A stretch of DNA of 64,000 bases from Paralvinella palmiformis (Eukaryota; Annelida; Polychaeta; Terebellida; Alvinellidae), in contig JAODUP010000442.1 in NCBI GenBank assembly GCA_025642065.1, forward strand, positions 196,501-260,500, read 5' to 3'. Shown piece by piece: positions 52,123 through 63,920 of the stretch. Position 1 is the first letter of the stretch; every line of letters begins with the position of its first letter. The position numbers were made by a program, and so were the translations under genes. The notes below the pieces were generated by a model. The model worked only from the letters and a program-made list of their open reading frames with translations, was not told where the DNA came from and searched no databases.

Positions 52123-52570
52123 ATATTTATAATTTAAATTAACCTGATAAAAATGGGATATAATGTTTATCATACAGCTTATTATAATTATATACAACAT
52201 AAACTAGGCAATTTAAAGAAACTACACATTAATACAAAACAATAGTTTTAATGTAAATGAACGCGCACAAATTCATTCTGAATGAGACTAGTCAGTCTAG
52301 AATAGAAATTAAATAATTAATCAAACCGTTTAAAAATACAATAAACTCAATCTATTATTCACCTTAGCGTCGATCCACCGACAATATGAAATGTGCAATA
52401 TTATTATTATTAATATTAATGAAGAATTATCAAGCAATAAGGCATTCGCTGTTTGCCAATATATGTTTACACACTACAAATGTCTACTTCAAGGCTGTAA
52501 GAGTAGCCCTCCCGCCATGATGGATACATAATGATCAAGTCTTAGATGAGTGCGTATTGACGGAGACTAG

Positions 52571-52578
52571 TGACGTCA
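52571..52578. promoter_or_regulatory. Perfect cAMP-response element (CRE)
   Basis: TGACGTCA palindrome about 375 bp upstream of the CMIP ATG, at the left edge of the GC-rich first-exon region. The match is exact; function is inferred. Confidence 0.55.
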
Positions 52579-52583
52579 AATGA

Positions 52584-52589
52584 CACGTG
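52584..52589. promoter_or_regulatory. Canonical E-box
   Basis: CACGTG 5 bp after the CRE, in TGACACGTGACTCG. Confidence 0.5.
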
Positions 52590-52856
52590 ACTCGTCTAAA
52601 TATACACACGCGCACACTGACTGAGGCCTGTAGATAGTGGTTGGTGATCGTCTGTGGTTGGTGTGCTTCGCGAATCGCGCAGATTTCACGCTGGATCGTG
52701 AAATATTGGATCAGGATCGGATTGGAGAATCATCGAGGGATATTGGGCGCGGATATCGACGACAACTGTCGGTGCCATTGCGGGCACGTCGACCGTCTTC
52801 TGGCTGCGATTAGTGAAGGCTGCGCTCTGCGTGTGTGCGTCTGTGCGTGTACTAAG

Positions 52857-52877
52857 ATGGCCATGGTGATGTTGTGA
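52857..52877 (+). promoter_or_regulatory. Short upstream ORF in the CMIP leader
   Basis: AAGATGG context (A at -3, G at +4), six codons (MAMVML) then TGA, 75 nt before the CMIP start. It matters only if transcription starts upstream of it. Confidence 0.5.
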
Positions 52878-52952
52878 GAGGTGTGCGCTCTGCTGGACGT
52901 ACACACACACACACGCAGACGCACACCGACGGCCTGGATTATTGAATTCAAC

Positions 52953-53309
52953 ATGGCGTCCAGGGATAGAAGGGCGACCAGCGCAGACGACAGCACGTCG
53001 ACGTCGTCGTCGGCGTCATCGTCGGCCGCCGCGTCGAACGCGAGCAGTCCGAGCAGCCCTGGCTCGGTCGGCTCTCTGACCTATCCGACGCCGCCGGCCT
53101 CTCCGACCGTCAACGGCAACCAGCCGTTCACTCCGACAAAAGTGACGGGAATCGGGCCGAAGTACAAGCTGATAGGCAGCGGAGACATTATATTGTGTCG
53201 GCTGAACGAGACTAGAACGATCGTTAGCAAGATTATGAACTCGAAATATCTCCGCCGGTGGGAGAGCCACCATTTGATACTGGGAGACACGGATATACAG
53301 TCAGCTACG
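52953..53309 (+). CDS. CMIP: c-Maf-inducing protein, first coding exon (partial gene)
   Basis: 119 codons from an ATG in good context (CAACATGG) to donor ACG/GTATGG, phase 0. CMIP is a cytosolic adaptor with an N-terminal PH domain and C-terminal leucine-rich repeats, known in T-cell and kidney signalling. Residues 1-66 are low-complexity Ser/Ala/Pro (MASRDRR, SSSASSSAAASNASSP) and not conserved. Residues 71-119 match the start of the human PH domain: YKLIGSGDIILCRLNETRTI then VSKIMNSKYLRRWESHHLIL and GDTDIQSAT, against YKLLQEGDI, LSKILTSKFLRRWEPHHL and ASAT. LRRWE.HHL is diagnostic. The exon is strongly CpG-rich, unlike its AT-rich surroundings. The remaining exons (about 650 residues in human) are not found before 64000. 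Confidence 0.92.
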
Positions 53310-56300
53310 GTATGGCTCCCGATGAATGAATGAATGAATGAATGATGGATTATCATTATGATGGCTTATTGTTCACTTCCCGTTCTCTTCTTCTGTTCCG
53401 GCGTGTCGTACGCAAATAATATGGCCGCGTTCTGCTCCAGATTGCGGAAGTGGTGTACGCCTCGTTACGGTGTGTGTGTGTGTTATGTTTGGCGTTGTCA
53501 GTGAGTGAGTGAGTTAGTGGCTGTCAGACTGGCTGACTCACTCGCTTGTAAACTCTAGTTGTAGATCTCGACTCATTCATCCATTTCGTTCATTCAGGTT
53601 CACGTGTTCATTCCACCCCCATATATTGTGACAGATACACACACACAGTCACACACACACAATGTAGGTTTATTACAATATATCTGTTCCCTAAGACTAA
53701 GTCTAAGATGAGCACTTTTTGTCAATTATTGTGTGGATGACATATAATGCCTTAATGGTTGTTACGTAAATGTGTCACAGACACACTGATTGCTATGTCA
53801 TTCAGTGTTGTTGCTGTGTGTGGGTTGTCACACTATGACTAATGCATTTACGTAGTCCAAAGTTACTTCCTACTCTGTAAAAGGTTTCTAATTACTGTTA
53901 GTTGGTATAGTCTCTCTTTGCCTGGCATACCTTGTGGTGGTAATGGTTTTTCAAGCTTTTGGAAATCTGCTTGAATTAATACTGCCATGATTGTGTGATA
54001 AACATTTGATTTCCTCAACATCTGTTTTTTAAAGCTTAACTGGTAAGCCAAGATTAAAAATGGAAAGCATAAGATTTTAATGGAACTAATCATTAAAGAT
54101 GTAAAACTGGGTCTTATCAGTAGTCTGCTATCACACATGCTTTATCTGTAATTCGTTTTCTTAACTGACATGTCGTATGTCCGCTATTATAGTTATAAAG
54201 ACTTAACACCTAATAGACAATTTCCACACCTCATTCGCAGTCCACATCTACTGTGGTTTGTGGGTCAGTGAAGCCATGTAGTAGCATGGAGCAAGAAGTG
54301 AAATTCACTAATTGTTTGTAAATTTATGTTTTGGGGGATTCACAGAACTAAGCCGATCTAGAAGTTCTTATAGCAGTTTAATTTTTATTAAATATAACAG
54401 AGAATTATTTTACTAATAGATAAGATTATTTGTATGAGGAAAGTTGGCAGTTGATTTTGCCAGAAAAATTACATATTATTGAAAATAAATCATCTAGTTG
54501 AGAACTGTAATGGACATGTCAGCAATACATGAAACATATTGTGATCTCCGTGATCTCACGATTGGTAAAAGAATGTTTTTATCATATGGTTCAGCAAGCC
54601 TGGTGAAACGCTACCAGCAGACAGATGTTTGCTAGATGGCGTAGTCTTCACGGAAATTGTCTCTTTGATTTGTTTATAACAAATCAAATTGCTGTGTATG
54701 AAGAAACACCTGTACTGCTCTGTTGTCAACCATGGATGTTGTATATATTTATAAGTATATAAAATTTATATACTTATAATTATAATTTATATTATAAATT
54801 ATAATTATTGTTGATTTTATTGAGGTTAGATTCTGACTATGGTCAGGTGTGATTGTGATGTCCATAGGTGTTATATTCTGAAATTAGTGTTAGCATGACT
54901 AAGAATTCAGAGTACTTCATCTTTTAAGTTTTGAATGGAAGACATGAAAAATAATTTGCTTGCTTCTATGTCCTGGGTGGGAGGTAGGACTCACCATTAT
55001 TAGCATGAAGGCTTTGAAATTAACATTTGCCTGTTCGCCCAAGGCAATTACAAAATTGACCAGACTAGTAAATTTTCTGTTTGAATCTTCCTGTGTGCAA
55101 GTACAATTATCAGGTTAAAATACCGAAGTGTCTGCAGTGACATGTTATTGTCCAGATAACTTATGTTCCTTTAAAGGCTTCAGCAGTTGAAACCAGACCT
55201 GTGCACTTTTGAGATCAGCTACCAATTGACTTGTAGTTTCTTTTCTTCAAAATAGACCTTTAAGTGCATTTATAATGCTATACAGCACCATTCAACTTCA
55301 CACATTTGGAAATAACTTGTGTATGTGAAACTATTTGGCATAGTCAATGACTAATGAATTACTCTCAGGAATAGTTTATTTTCCAAGTTAGTAGAAGCGT
55401 AGTCTAGTAGTGGATTTTCCTTAGTTTTTAACCCTGTTGATGTTTTAAATTGTACTGTCTTGGAGGTCAAATCATCTGTTAGTCTGGTCTTCTGTTGAGT
55501 AATAAATATTCCCTGACACTGTTAAGACCAGAAACCAACTATTCTACACTTATAGTATTTTAATATGAGGGAAAGACATGGGCCAGTCAGTTGTGGGCTT
55601 TACAATTTGTTGGATTAATACAGTTGATGTTTAACAATATATACATTTATATAGCTTTGATGATAATTTTCTGGACTACCGGTAGTAAACGTATAGAGGG
55701 ACAAGTAAACTTCAAGCTTTGCTTGTCTTCCTGTTCAGTAATATCGTAATTCTATTATTAAATCTTGCTGAATAGTTGTGATTCTGTGTGCAGAGGTTAA
55801 CGATGTGTTGATATTTTGTTGAGCAGTTCTGTCCTAGTTTGAGTATTGTATAATGTATTTTTAAGCCGCCACAATAGCTGCTATCAGAAACTAATGAAAC
55901 ACCTTTTATTTATTATTAGTTTTGATGGCTTTCAAGCAGTGGCTTGGTGTTTATTGTTTGTTCAGGATGTTTCTGTATACAGGGCTAGATACTTTTAGTA
56001 TAGTGGACCAGATTGTTCACCCCTCTCCCGATACACTAGTTAAGTTTTGAGTTTAGTATCTGGAGAGGTTTCAGTTAACAACAAAAAGCAGTTGTCAGAA
56101 CATCGCAGCTGTCTAAAACTATGAAGCACAAGGTTGTAGTTCAGCTTTGAAACTTAATTCAGGGATAACATGTTTGTGGATCTTGTTAAATGTTTTAAGA
56201 TTTGTTACTTCAGTTCAGGGGATGTATTCCAGCTGCTTCCTGTTTTACCATCATAATCTGAGTTAAAGCGTGGGTGCCAACCAGATCAATACCATGCCAC

Positions 56301-57389
56301 CTGCTGGCAGTAAAGTATTATTAATATCTCCTACACATATGCACTGAAAGAAATGTAATGATTTTATATGTTAGTATTTCTATTGGCACTACTGCCCACA
56401 CCCTGATCTATTTTAGTCATGGCCACTCTGGTTCTTTGTATAAGCTGGTTAAATTGTTTTTTAAAACCTGTATTAACCAAGTGCACCTGACTCATTTGAC
56501 GCAGGTAATGCGTTATGCAATAATGAAAGCATTGATTAGCATGTAATCATCAGTAGTGTTAGCGATTGTGTTGGTTCCTAGGTTCTCTGGAATAGTTTGT
56601 TAGCACATATGCTGGAGTGATAGTGATGCTGACTTATTTAGGGAGTGATTGTCGGACTTGTTGACCGTGGTGTAAGTGGACCTGTCACCTAGGGCGTTTG
56701 TGAGCCTCGTAGTTTGGAACTAATGGGTCTGGTTGACTGTAGGTGCAGGTTATGGGACCTGGTGGATGTTTAATAGTACCTGATGACTTGGATGTTAATG
56801 GGTCTTGCTAATTGGATTGTTGGGGGGGGGCGGTCCGCTGGGTGTTAGAGGAAATTGCTGATTAGGTTTTTGCAGTTGGATTGAGGATGTAGAAATTATC
56901 TGTTTCGTTGGTTTTTGAAGCGAAGGAATGGAAGTGATCAATGGAAGTGATCGGTTAGTTTTACGGCAGTGGACTTCATACTGTGTAGACTGAGAGAGTG
57001 TTTGTTTGTGTAAAATTGGCAAGTGAAATTCATGTCTTTGTTATCTGACAGTAGGCTTTCATAGGACATCATCCCTGAATTTATGTTGTTATTATTGTCG
57101 TCATCTTCGTCATCATACATTCAGAAATATGTTTATTACCGCTGGTTTAGGATGACAGAATAACATTATTAATAAAAAGATTGCTTAGATTAAACTTAAA
57201 CCAGGGTATACAATAATCATAACAGCAGTAATAAGAATTATTGTCTTGTGGTAATTGAGCAGAACAAAATACTTCCACACCACAACGTCTTGATACAGTG
57301 ATCTAGTCACTGATTGTTTTGGGTTCGTGGCGTTTCCAGTCTGTTTTATTTACGTGTTACCTCAGTATTATTTAATATGACAGTCTGTG

Positions 57390-57397
57390 TGACGTCA
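57390..57397. promoter_or_regulatory. CRE-like palindrome in CMIP intron 1
   Basis: TGACGTCATCA, an exact CRE extended to an ATF/AP-1-like site. Role unknown. Confidence 0.35.
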
Positions 57398-58890
57398 TCA
57401 GTAATGGTTTGTGCTACGTTTGGTCTAATGTTACACTTGTCTGTTTAGTTCTCATCATTTCCATAACAAACATTAATGGCCACAGCCCGAGGAGACAGCC
57501 ACGATGTTATCACTGATAAATATTTCATGGTTTTTTCAGACATAATGAGGACTCTAAGGGTCAATGCATTGCAGTTAGTCTGTGGGCACTGCCAGTTGAA
57601 GGTGCTTATTATGAGATATTGCTTCTGTGCGATTGTTTACTGCCAAATCTGCCCTTTAATTTGGACCATAAAGCCAACGGGTGACCATAAAGATGTGATA
57701 TCGGGTGATAACTCTGGGCACATTTATAATTAGAAATGACAGTGGAGTGAGTGAGTGAGAGTATCCTTTAGTATTGATGCTGTTTCAATTCACATATGGG
57801 ACATAAGGCTTCCTAGGGAGGTGACAAAATCAGAAGAAATATCCCTAGAGATGTAGTTAACTCTGGGATTTGAACAAGGACCTGGGTTGGTGCTACCAGC
57901 TGCACTACAGGAGCGTCCAAGACAGGAGAATGGAAGCACAGTGGTGTGTGTGTTTGTGTGTGAAAAACAAATTAATCTTGCTAATGAAGCACATACTTGG
58001 AAGTTGTGTTATCTTAGAGACTGGAAGGTGTCTGTGATGATTGGAGGGAATGATGCAGTTGTATGTGGTAATGAAACAGTGTTGTCATAAGCAGTCTGGT
58101 ATTTGTGAGGCACATGCATGCACACTGGATATGAAGATCTGTATATGTAAAAAATATTGCAATATCCATCAGTGCTATCTGTTTTCAGAAGAAATGGAAC
58201 ACTTCATTAATGGTGTTTTATTTGGATTTCTGTTATTTGTCCTCGTGGTTGTTGTAGCATTGTGTAATAGCATTAAAACATTCGTACATTATCATTGGCA
58301 TAAAATTCTGTAGTGCTCAAACACAGGTGACCAGTTAAATTCAATCTAATTTGAAAAAGAGCATCACTGCCATATATTGATTGTTTGCGGGGGAAGTTTT
58401 GGTTAATAAAAAATGTATATGCTTACATTTTTGAGAGCCTATATATGGTAGAGTTTTAATTATAAAATACTATATCCAGCTCATTGCCAATTCCAAGGTT
58501 AATTCCTTGGCCTGCAGCATTGGGAGGATTGTTCTTGTTATGGGTGGCTGATATTGTTAAATGGTGCTGGCGTAATATTGAATAAAAGCAGGATCTTAAA
58601 AGATTGTCTGAATTAGTTTGAAAAAGAATTTTTGTGCCATCCACCCTCAGAGTACTTTTGGCACATCTTTTCATATTACTGTCCTGCGAGACATGGAGGA
58701 GTAAGTTATTCCACTTACACAGAACATTAAGTAATGAAGTAGATGAAGAATATATAGGTATGTGTGGTATGAAAATGCAGCTTGCTCTGATGTTATCATT
58801 ATTTCCCTATAGGACAAGGAGATAAGTAAGATATGTAGGGTTGCAGACTTCAGCGTGAGAAACATAGCATAAAACTTCACAACAGAGCAG

Positions 58891-59063
58891 TGGGCGCCTC
58901 CATGGTCTAATGGTAGCAGGTTGGATCACAGATCACTACCACCCATGTTCGAATCTCGGCGTGGGCATACCTGAATTCATTCATTACCTTTGGAGGTCGC
59001 TCAGCCCATTTAGCCTACCATGTGCACAAAAGTGGCCTTAAAACATCCATCAATCAATCATAA
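58891..59063 (+). repeat. SINE family 1 copy
   Basis: GGGCGCCTCCATGGTCTAAT, CCACAGATCACTACCACCCA, TGTTCGAATCTCGGCGTGGG (B box), TACCTTTGGAGGTCGCTCAG, CCCATTTAGCCTACCATGTG and an ATCAATCA tail. Its head carries the best B-box of family 1. Confidence 0.92.
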
Positions 59064-59997
59064 CAGAACAGTATTGTATGTGAAGTGCCTACGCTAGGTT
59101 CTATACAAATTATACAGCAATAATAATATTAAATAATAATAAAACAATAATATGTATACATTCACAGTTACAGTCTTTTGTAAAACCCAGAATAGGATAA
59201 ATGTGTTTGATTTCTAATACAAATATATTTGATAAAAGCTAGATGTTAATTGACTTTATGTCTGGAATATATTTACACAAAAACAAATTAGGAAAAATGA
59301 GATAACAGTTTTTCAGTCTTTATCATTGCTAGGTATGTTTTATTTTGCATGTCTGAATTAAATTCTGGGGCACTACCACTATGGCATGTAGGCATGATAT
59401 CGTGTGCGTTAATAGGCAGCCACCGATCATGGAAATGTTTCTTGATCTGCATATGATAATTAATTGTTTTACAGACGAAGAACTTATAAGGAGTGAACAC
59501 TTTAATGCGGAGTAGCTCATTACTATGGTAGTGATGTTCATTTATAACGAATTTAGTTACTTCGATGTGAACAGCCAGTGTCCGGCTGATAAATTCTGTT
59601 GTTTATCTGGCAATTCATTTGTCAGAGCTCGCTAAGTCCACTCAGGTTTGTCGATGAGAAGCACCACACTCTGGCTAGAACATAGCTGAGCTAGCTCGGC
59701 CAGTGTTGGACAAACATTGCCATGAACAGCTCATCAGTACTACTACTACTACTGTTTAAAGGGCTTCTCTATTGTCTACTATGTATTGTAATGTTTAGAT
59801 TGGCATAGATCTATAATACAGATATCTTGCAGCAGATAAAAAAACTCAGATATTGGCTTGCTAACATTTGGTGGCGTTAACTTGCTATTGCGATGTGTAT
59901 AAGTACTTAATATATTAAATGCCGATCTAAGCTGTTTTTCTCTGTACTTACTAAGCTATGGTTCCAATCCTGATCGGCTTCTGCTACGTCTAAATAG

Positions 59998-60095
59998 TGT
60001 TTCATCTTTCTTTTCACCTCATTACTTACTGAGAGTAATTGGTCCATTTAGCCTACCAGGTACACAGATGTATGCGGACTACACAACAGCATTTT
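59998..60095 (+). repeat. Diverged SINE family 1 tail
   Basis: TGTTTCATCTTTCTTTTCAC, CTCATTACTTACTGAGAGTA, GGTCCATTTAGCCTACCAGG and ACAGCA. Head missing. Confidence 0.55.
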
Positions 60096-61033
60096 ATGTA
60101 CATGAGCCGGGTCAAGTTCAGTTACAGTTGACAGTTTTAGGTGATTTCCCTCACAAACACAATTGTTTATTTTTTCTTTCAAATCCTAATAGTCAAGCCG
60201 TTAATACTGAACAATATTTTGGTTGTCAATAACATTAATATCATGTGCAATTCAACATGTGTAATTTTCTTTATTAAACCGAACGTTGTTGTGGTGTAAA
60301 CAACATGTTAAGATGACGCCTTCAATAACCATTCATCATCATTTTCTTCCAAAATAGGATCCTGGATTAATACTACCACTCCTGATCCAGGGTAGTGGAA
60401 ACTGAGTCATTCCTTATCATCACATCCGGTTGTTTGCATCTTTGGAGATTAGGTTTCTCTAATACTAGTAATAGTGAATTATCCACTGACTGGGGGCACT
60501 CTGCTGAAACAAATTGATGAGGCTATGTTAATGGTTTGTCTAGCCTAGAGTCATTGTTACAGTTGATTAAAAATAGTACATTCTGCAATAGGTTACAAAT
60601 GACACACACATACTCCGATGCTCTTTGAGAAGCAAAAAAGGGTACACATGTTCCTGCCACTGGATTAGGTCATGTTATATTCCACCCCTTCCTCATTATG
60701 CTAGAGGGGAGCACGCAAGCCTACATGGTGTTGATAGGTTGTGTACATTGGATGAAAATACAACCTGACTGTACAGCCTCATCCTCACCGTGTGTGGTTG
60801 ATATGGTCAGTTTGTGACCATGCTTCGTATATATCTTTTCGCCGTCTGTTTGACTTCTACACTGACACTGAATTGACCCCATATCTTGTCAATTGTGGAT
60901 TAGGAGGAGATGCCCGAAAATGGAAGAAAATGCAAAGTAGGAAAACACTATTTGGGGTTAAATCTTTGCAACAGATAATGTTATTGCATAGTTTTTAGAA
61001 CAGAAAAAATTAAATGATAAATTATTTTGTGGA

Positions 61034-61152
61034 CATCAATTCAATTCCAGATTCAAATTCCAAATTGTACAACATTCTAATTCAAATTCCGGTATTGGAA
61101 TTGACCATCAATTCCAATTCCAGAATTGAGTTGACCATGAGCCATGTCTGAG
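61034..61152. mobile_element. Decayed hAT-type MITE remnant
   Basis: GGACATCAATTCAATTCCAG at the left and AGTTGACCATGAGCCATGTCTGA-like end at the right, with ATTGGAATTGACC inside; a short, decayed member of the 24325 family. Confidence 0.5.
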
Positions 61153-61439
61153 TGTTCCTGTTTGAAGTTTTGTGTTAAATGAATTATTGTTGTACTGCAA
61201 GGGAACATGGATATAGCATGAGATTTGCATAACCTAAATGCTTAACACCTTCACAATGACTTTTCTGGGGGCCTGATCATGTATGTTCCATTAATGGTAG
61301 ATGTATCTCGTTACATAATGGTAAAAGAAAGCAATTATTGTTCCATTACTTGTTTCTTAGTACCAAGCTTTGATTTAATCACCATGTAAACTGGTTTAAA
61401 TGTATTGAAGAATTGATTGTGTTTTTAAGTGATTTATAT

Positions 61440-61788
61440 TTATTAATAATAATGCATGTTTATATAGCGCCGTTCTGAGGCGCTGTACAATATGATTATC
61501 CCTGACTCAGACCTGTTTCCACCCAGCACACTTCTCAACTCCCAAGGGCTCAGACCAGTTTCCACCCAGCACACATCTCAACTTCCAATGGAGCATACAC
61601 CACATGCTGCCATTAAAGGCGCAAAGCGTTACTCAAACAAATAGATATCGCGTCCTATCAGGTTCTCATTTTTATGGACGAGTGAACCAGTCGTCACATG
61701 ACAGCATTGCAGCTCCCGGAGCCTCGAACCTGCGACCCTTCAGCTACGAGTCCTATGCTCTTAACTAACAGCGTCATCACGGCTGGAC
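61440..61788 (-). repeat. SINE family 2 copy with an internal duplication
   Basis: On the minus strand the head (CAGCCGTGATGACGCTGTTA, GTCGCAGGTTCGAGGCTCCG) and tail match the family. CAGACCTGTTTCCACCCAGC, ACAC.TCTCAACT occurs twice (61510-61545 and 61552-61585 on the plus strand). Confidence 0.85.
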
Positions 61789-62305
61789 GATATAATCAAA
61801 TTATACGACGTATATCTGCGTTATATATAACCTGGATCCTTTCTTCTGTTGTATTGCTACTGTTATGATTTGGCCTTTGTGCAGTTGGTAAGGTGCTCTG
61901 ATGTAGAGCTTCAGCTTGGGGTTCAAATTTTACATGATATCATTTTTACAAGCAGTTGTTTTTCAGCTATGTGTCCTAGATGAGACCAGCGCTGGTACGG
62001 GCTAATTAAAGCACTGACTAACTGACTCACCCACTGATACTTTCTTACCCAATAAAAGAGACTGGTGATATCTATGCAGCTGACTGAGCTTTATAACCCC
62101 AGCATGGGGTCCCGGACATTGTGTTTGTGTTTATGCCACTAGAGGCCCCAGAATCTCCGTACCCAATGCTTCCTCAAAGGATTGATTGCTGGATTCTGTA
62201 CCCAGCAAAAATTATTCTTATCCCTAAGACAGTACTTGTGTCAATGGTGGCTGTGGCGATCAGCAGAGAGCAGCGCACTGAGCGCAGCACAATCTATATT
62301 GCTGG

Positions 62306-62725
62306 TTGTTGCTTGGGAAAGTAGACAAAGACTGCTCGTATGATCAAGCCCCGACCCAGCCCACTGCGTTCCCAACTCGGCGATACAGCGCCGTGTTAGC
62401 CTTGGCCTTTCCGCTAGCAGGTATAATCAATAAGGTTGAAGACGGAGATGTTGGTGATGCTGATGGCAGTGATGATGTTGATGCTGCTGGTTGTGGATGT
62501 TGCAGTAGATATGACCTCTTGAGGCAACAGGCTGAAGTTAGACTACTGTTTTGTGTCTGGCGCAGTAAACTGGCCAGTCGTAGTCTTCCCTCCGTTGCTG
62601 ATTGTCGATCAGTACTGCGTGTCTCTCGCTGCGGGTGCAATGTGACAGTATTGTTCTGGTGCATTGTGGGCGCCACAATTGCAGCCGTAATCGGTGTCCA
62701 GAGCATCGGTACATTGTTGTCATAA
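62306..62725 (+). other. 139-codon open frame of unknown status
   Basis: Open from a TTG at 62306 to TAA, with no ATG start. Higher GC than the surrounding intron. It ends in a hydrophobic stretch (CIVGATIAAVIGVQSIGTLL) that could be a membrane segment. The opposite strand is also open for 120 codons. No family is recognised. It may be chance in GC-rich DNA, or mark an alternative first exon. Confidence 0.2.
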
Positions 62726-63072
62726 GGCCTCCTCGTTCGAACCCCGATGTCGTTTTGTTACAAAGCCACCTGGAATTAGTCAGTTAATTATGGCTGGATT
62801 TGTTTGTGAAGTGCGAGTTGGTGACGGTGAAGTGTACTCGTTGACAGCGAAGAAACGGACGTGTTGACCATCTTTGTTCGGTGCTGTGTTAGTGTGATTT
62901 GATTGTGGGCGTGGCTGGCTGGGCTGATGTAGTGCTCGGTCCTTAATGAGGGATCACGGGTTCAAGTTCTGTCATTAATGCTGACTTCTTTTAAGCCACC
63001 ACTTAACCAGGCTCACTGAAGAGGACTTGCCTTTGATGAAGAACTCCCTCTCACTGTGCGTGTGTATGTACG

Positions 63073-63211
63073 TGTGAGTGAGTGAGTGTGAGTGAGTGAG
63101 TGAGTGAGTGAGTGAGTGAGTGAGTGAGTGAGTGAGTGAGTGAGTGAGTGAGTGAGTGAGTGAGTGAGTGAGTGAGTGAGTGAGTGAGTGAGTGAGTGAG
63201 TGAGTGAGTGA
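63073..63211. repeat. (GAGT)n microsatellite
   Basis: About 139 bp of GAGT/GTGA tetranucleotide, nearly perfect after 63089. Confidence 0.97.
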
Positions 63212-63409
63212 CAACTTGTCAGCTGGTCCTGTCTTTATTGAGAAAATCTAGAACCACCCATTGAATATGGAAAATATTATAGGCACGAGTTTAGAAATCT
63301 TTGTAAAATATGATAACCGGAAATCTGACTCAGTCCACTTTTCTGGGCTATTAGTACTGACACAATAAGTTTGATTATTTAGTTCATCATATAAATAATA
63401 ATACAGGAT

Positions 63410-63560
63410 ATTCTGATGACACACTGGTTAATGCACTGCAAATCTCTAGGTTGTGGGTTTGAATCCAGATTAGACTTTTTGGTTTTTGTTTCCCTTGGAT
63501 TGAGGCAAAACAACAACTTATGGGACTGATGTTGTCCCAGTGTGACACATGTGCCAAGCC
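63410..63560 (+). repeat. Possible tRNA-derived SINE
   Basis: GATGACACACTGGTTAATGC and GGTTGTGGGTTTGAATCCAG resemble A and B boxes; followed by TATGGGACTGATGTTGTCCC. Similar boxes occur near 34350, 41600 and 61900, but I could not align the bodies. Confidence 0.35.
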
Positions 63561-63855
63561 TGTGTATGACATCCTGCCTTGGTAAATGTGTGAACTTAGT
63601 CATGAATGGACAATAGTGGTGTGCGCATTAATGGCTTGCAGAAGCAGAACAAGAGCTTTGCTAGTGATGTGAGACCAAATGCTTGAACGACAGACCTTCT
63701 CCCAGTTCGATGTTTTCACGTATCCTGGACCAATAATAGGCTTAACAACGAACCAGATCTCAACAAGTCAAGAGTAAACACTCATCATCATCTTGTGCAT
63801 GTAAAGCAGTTGGTTAGAATTCTGTATTTGTATGATATTAACTTGTTATTGATAA

Positions 63856-63876
63856 TCTCTCTCACTCTCTATCTCA

Positions 63877-63908
<32 letters not shown>

Positions 63909-63920
63909 GTGTGTGTGTGT
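63856..63920. repeat. (CT)n-(GT)n microsatellite
   Basis: CT-rich run to about 63908, then GT to 63920. Confidence 0.95.

Noticed and set aside
53016..53273. 85-codon Arg-rich minus-strand frame
   Set aside because: Antisense shadow of the GC-rich CMIP exon 1.
57476..57733. 85-codon frame starting MATARGDSHDV as a candidate next CMIP exon
   Set aside because: It lacks the expected PH-domain continuation and suitable splice sites, and looks like chance in intron sequence.
58891..58985. tRNA-like A and B boxes as true tRNA genes (also 910, 12930, 20660, 28565, 50058)
   Set aside because: Acceptor stems do not close, copies recur with shared non-tRNA bodies and tails, and they end in simple repeats, so they are SINE heads.
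62975..63214. Open frame of repeated SLTH residues on the minus strand
   Set aside because: It is the translation of the (GAGT)n microsatellite and has no other support.
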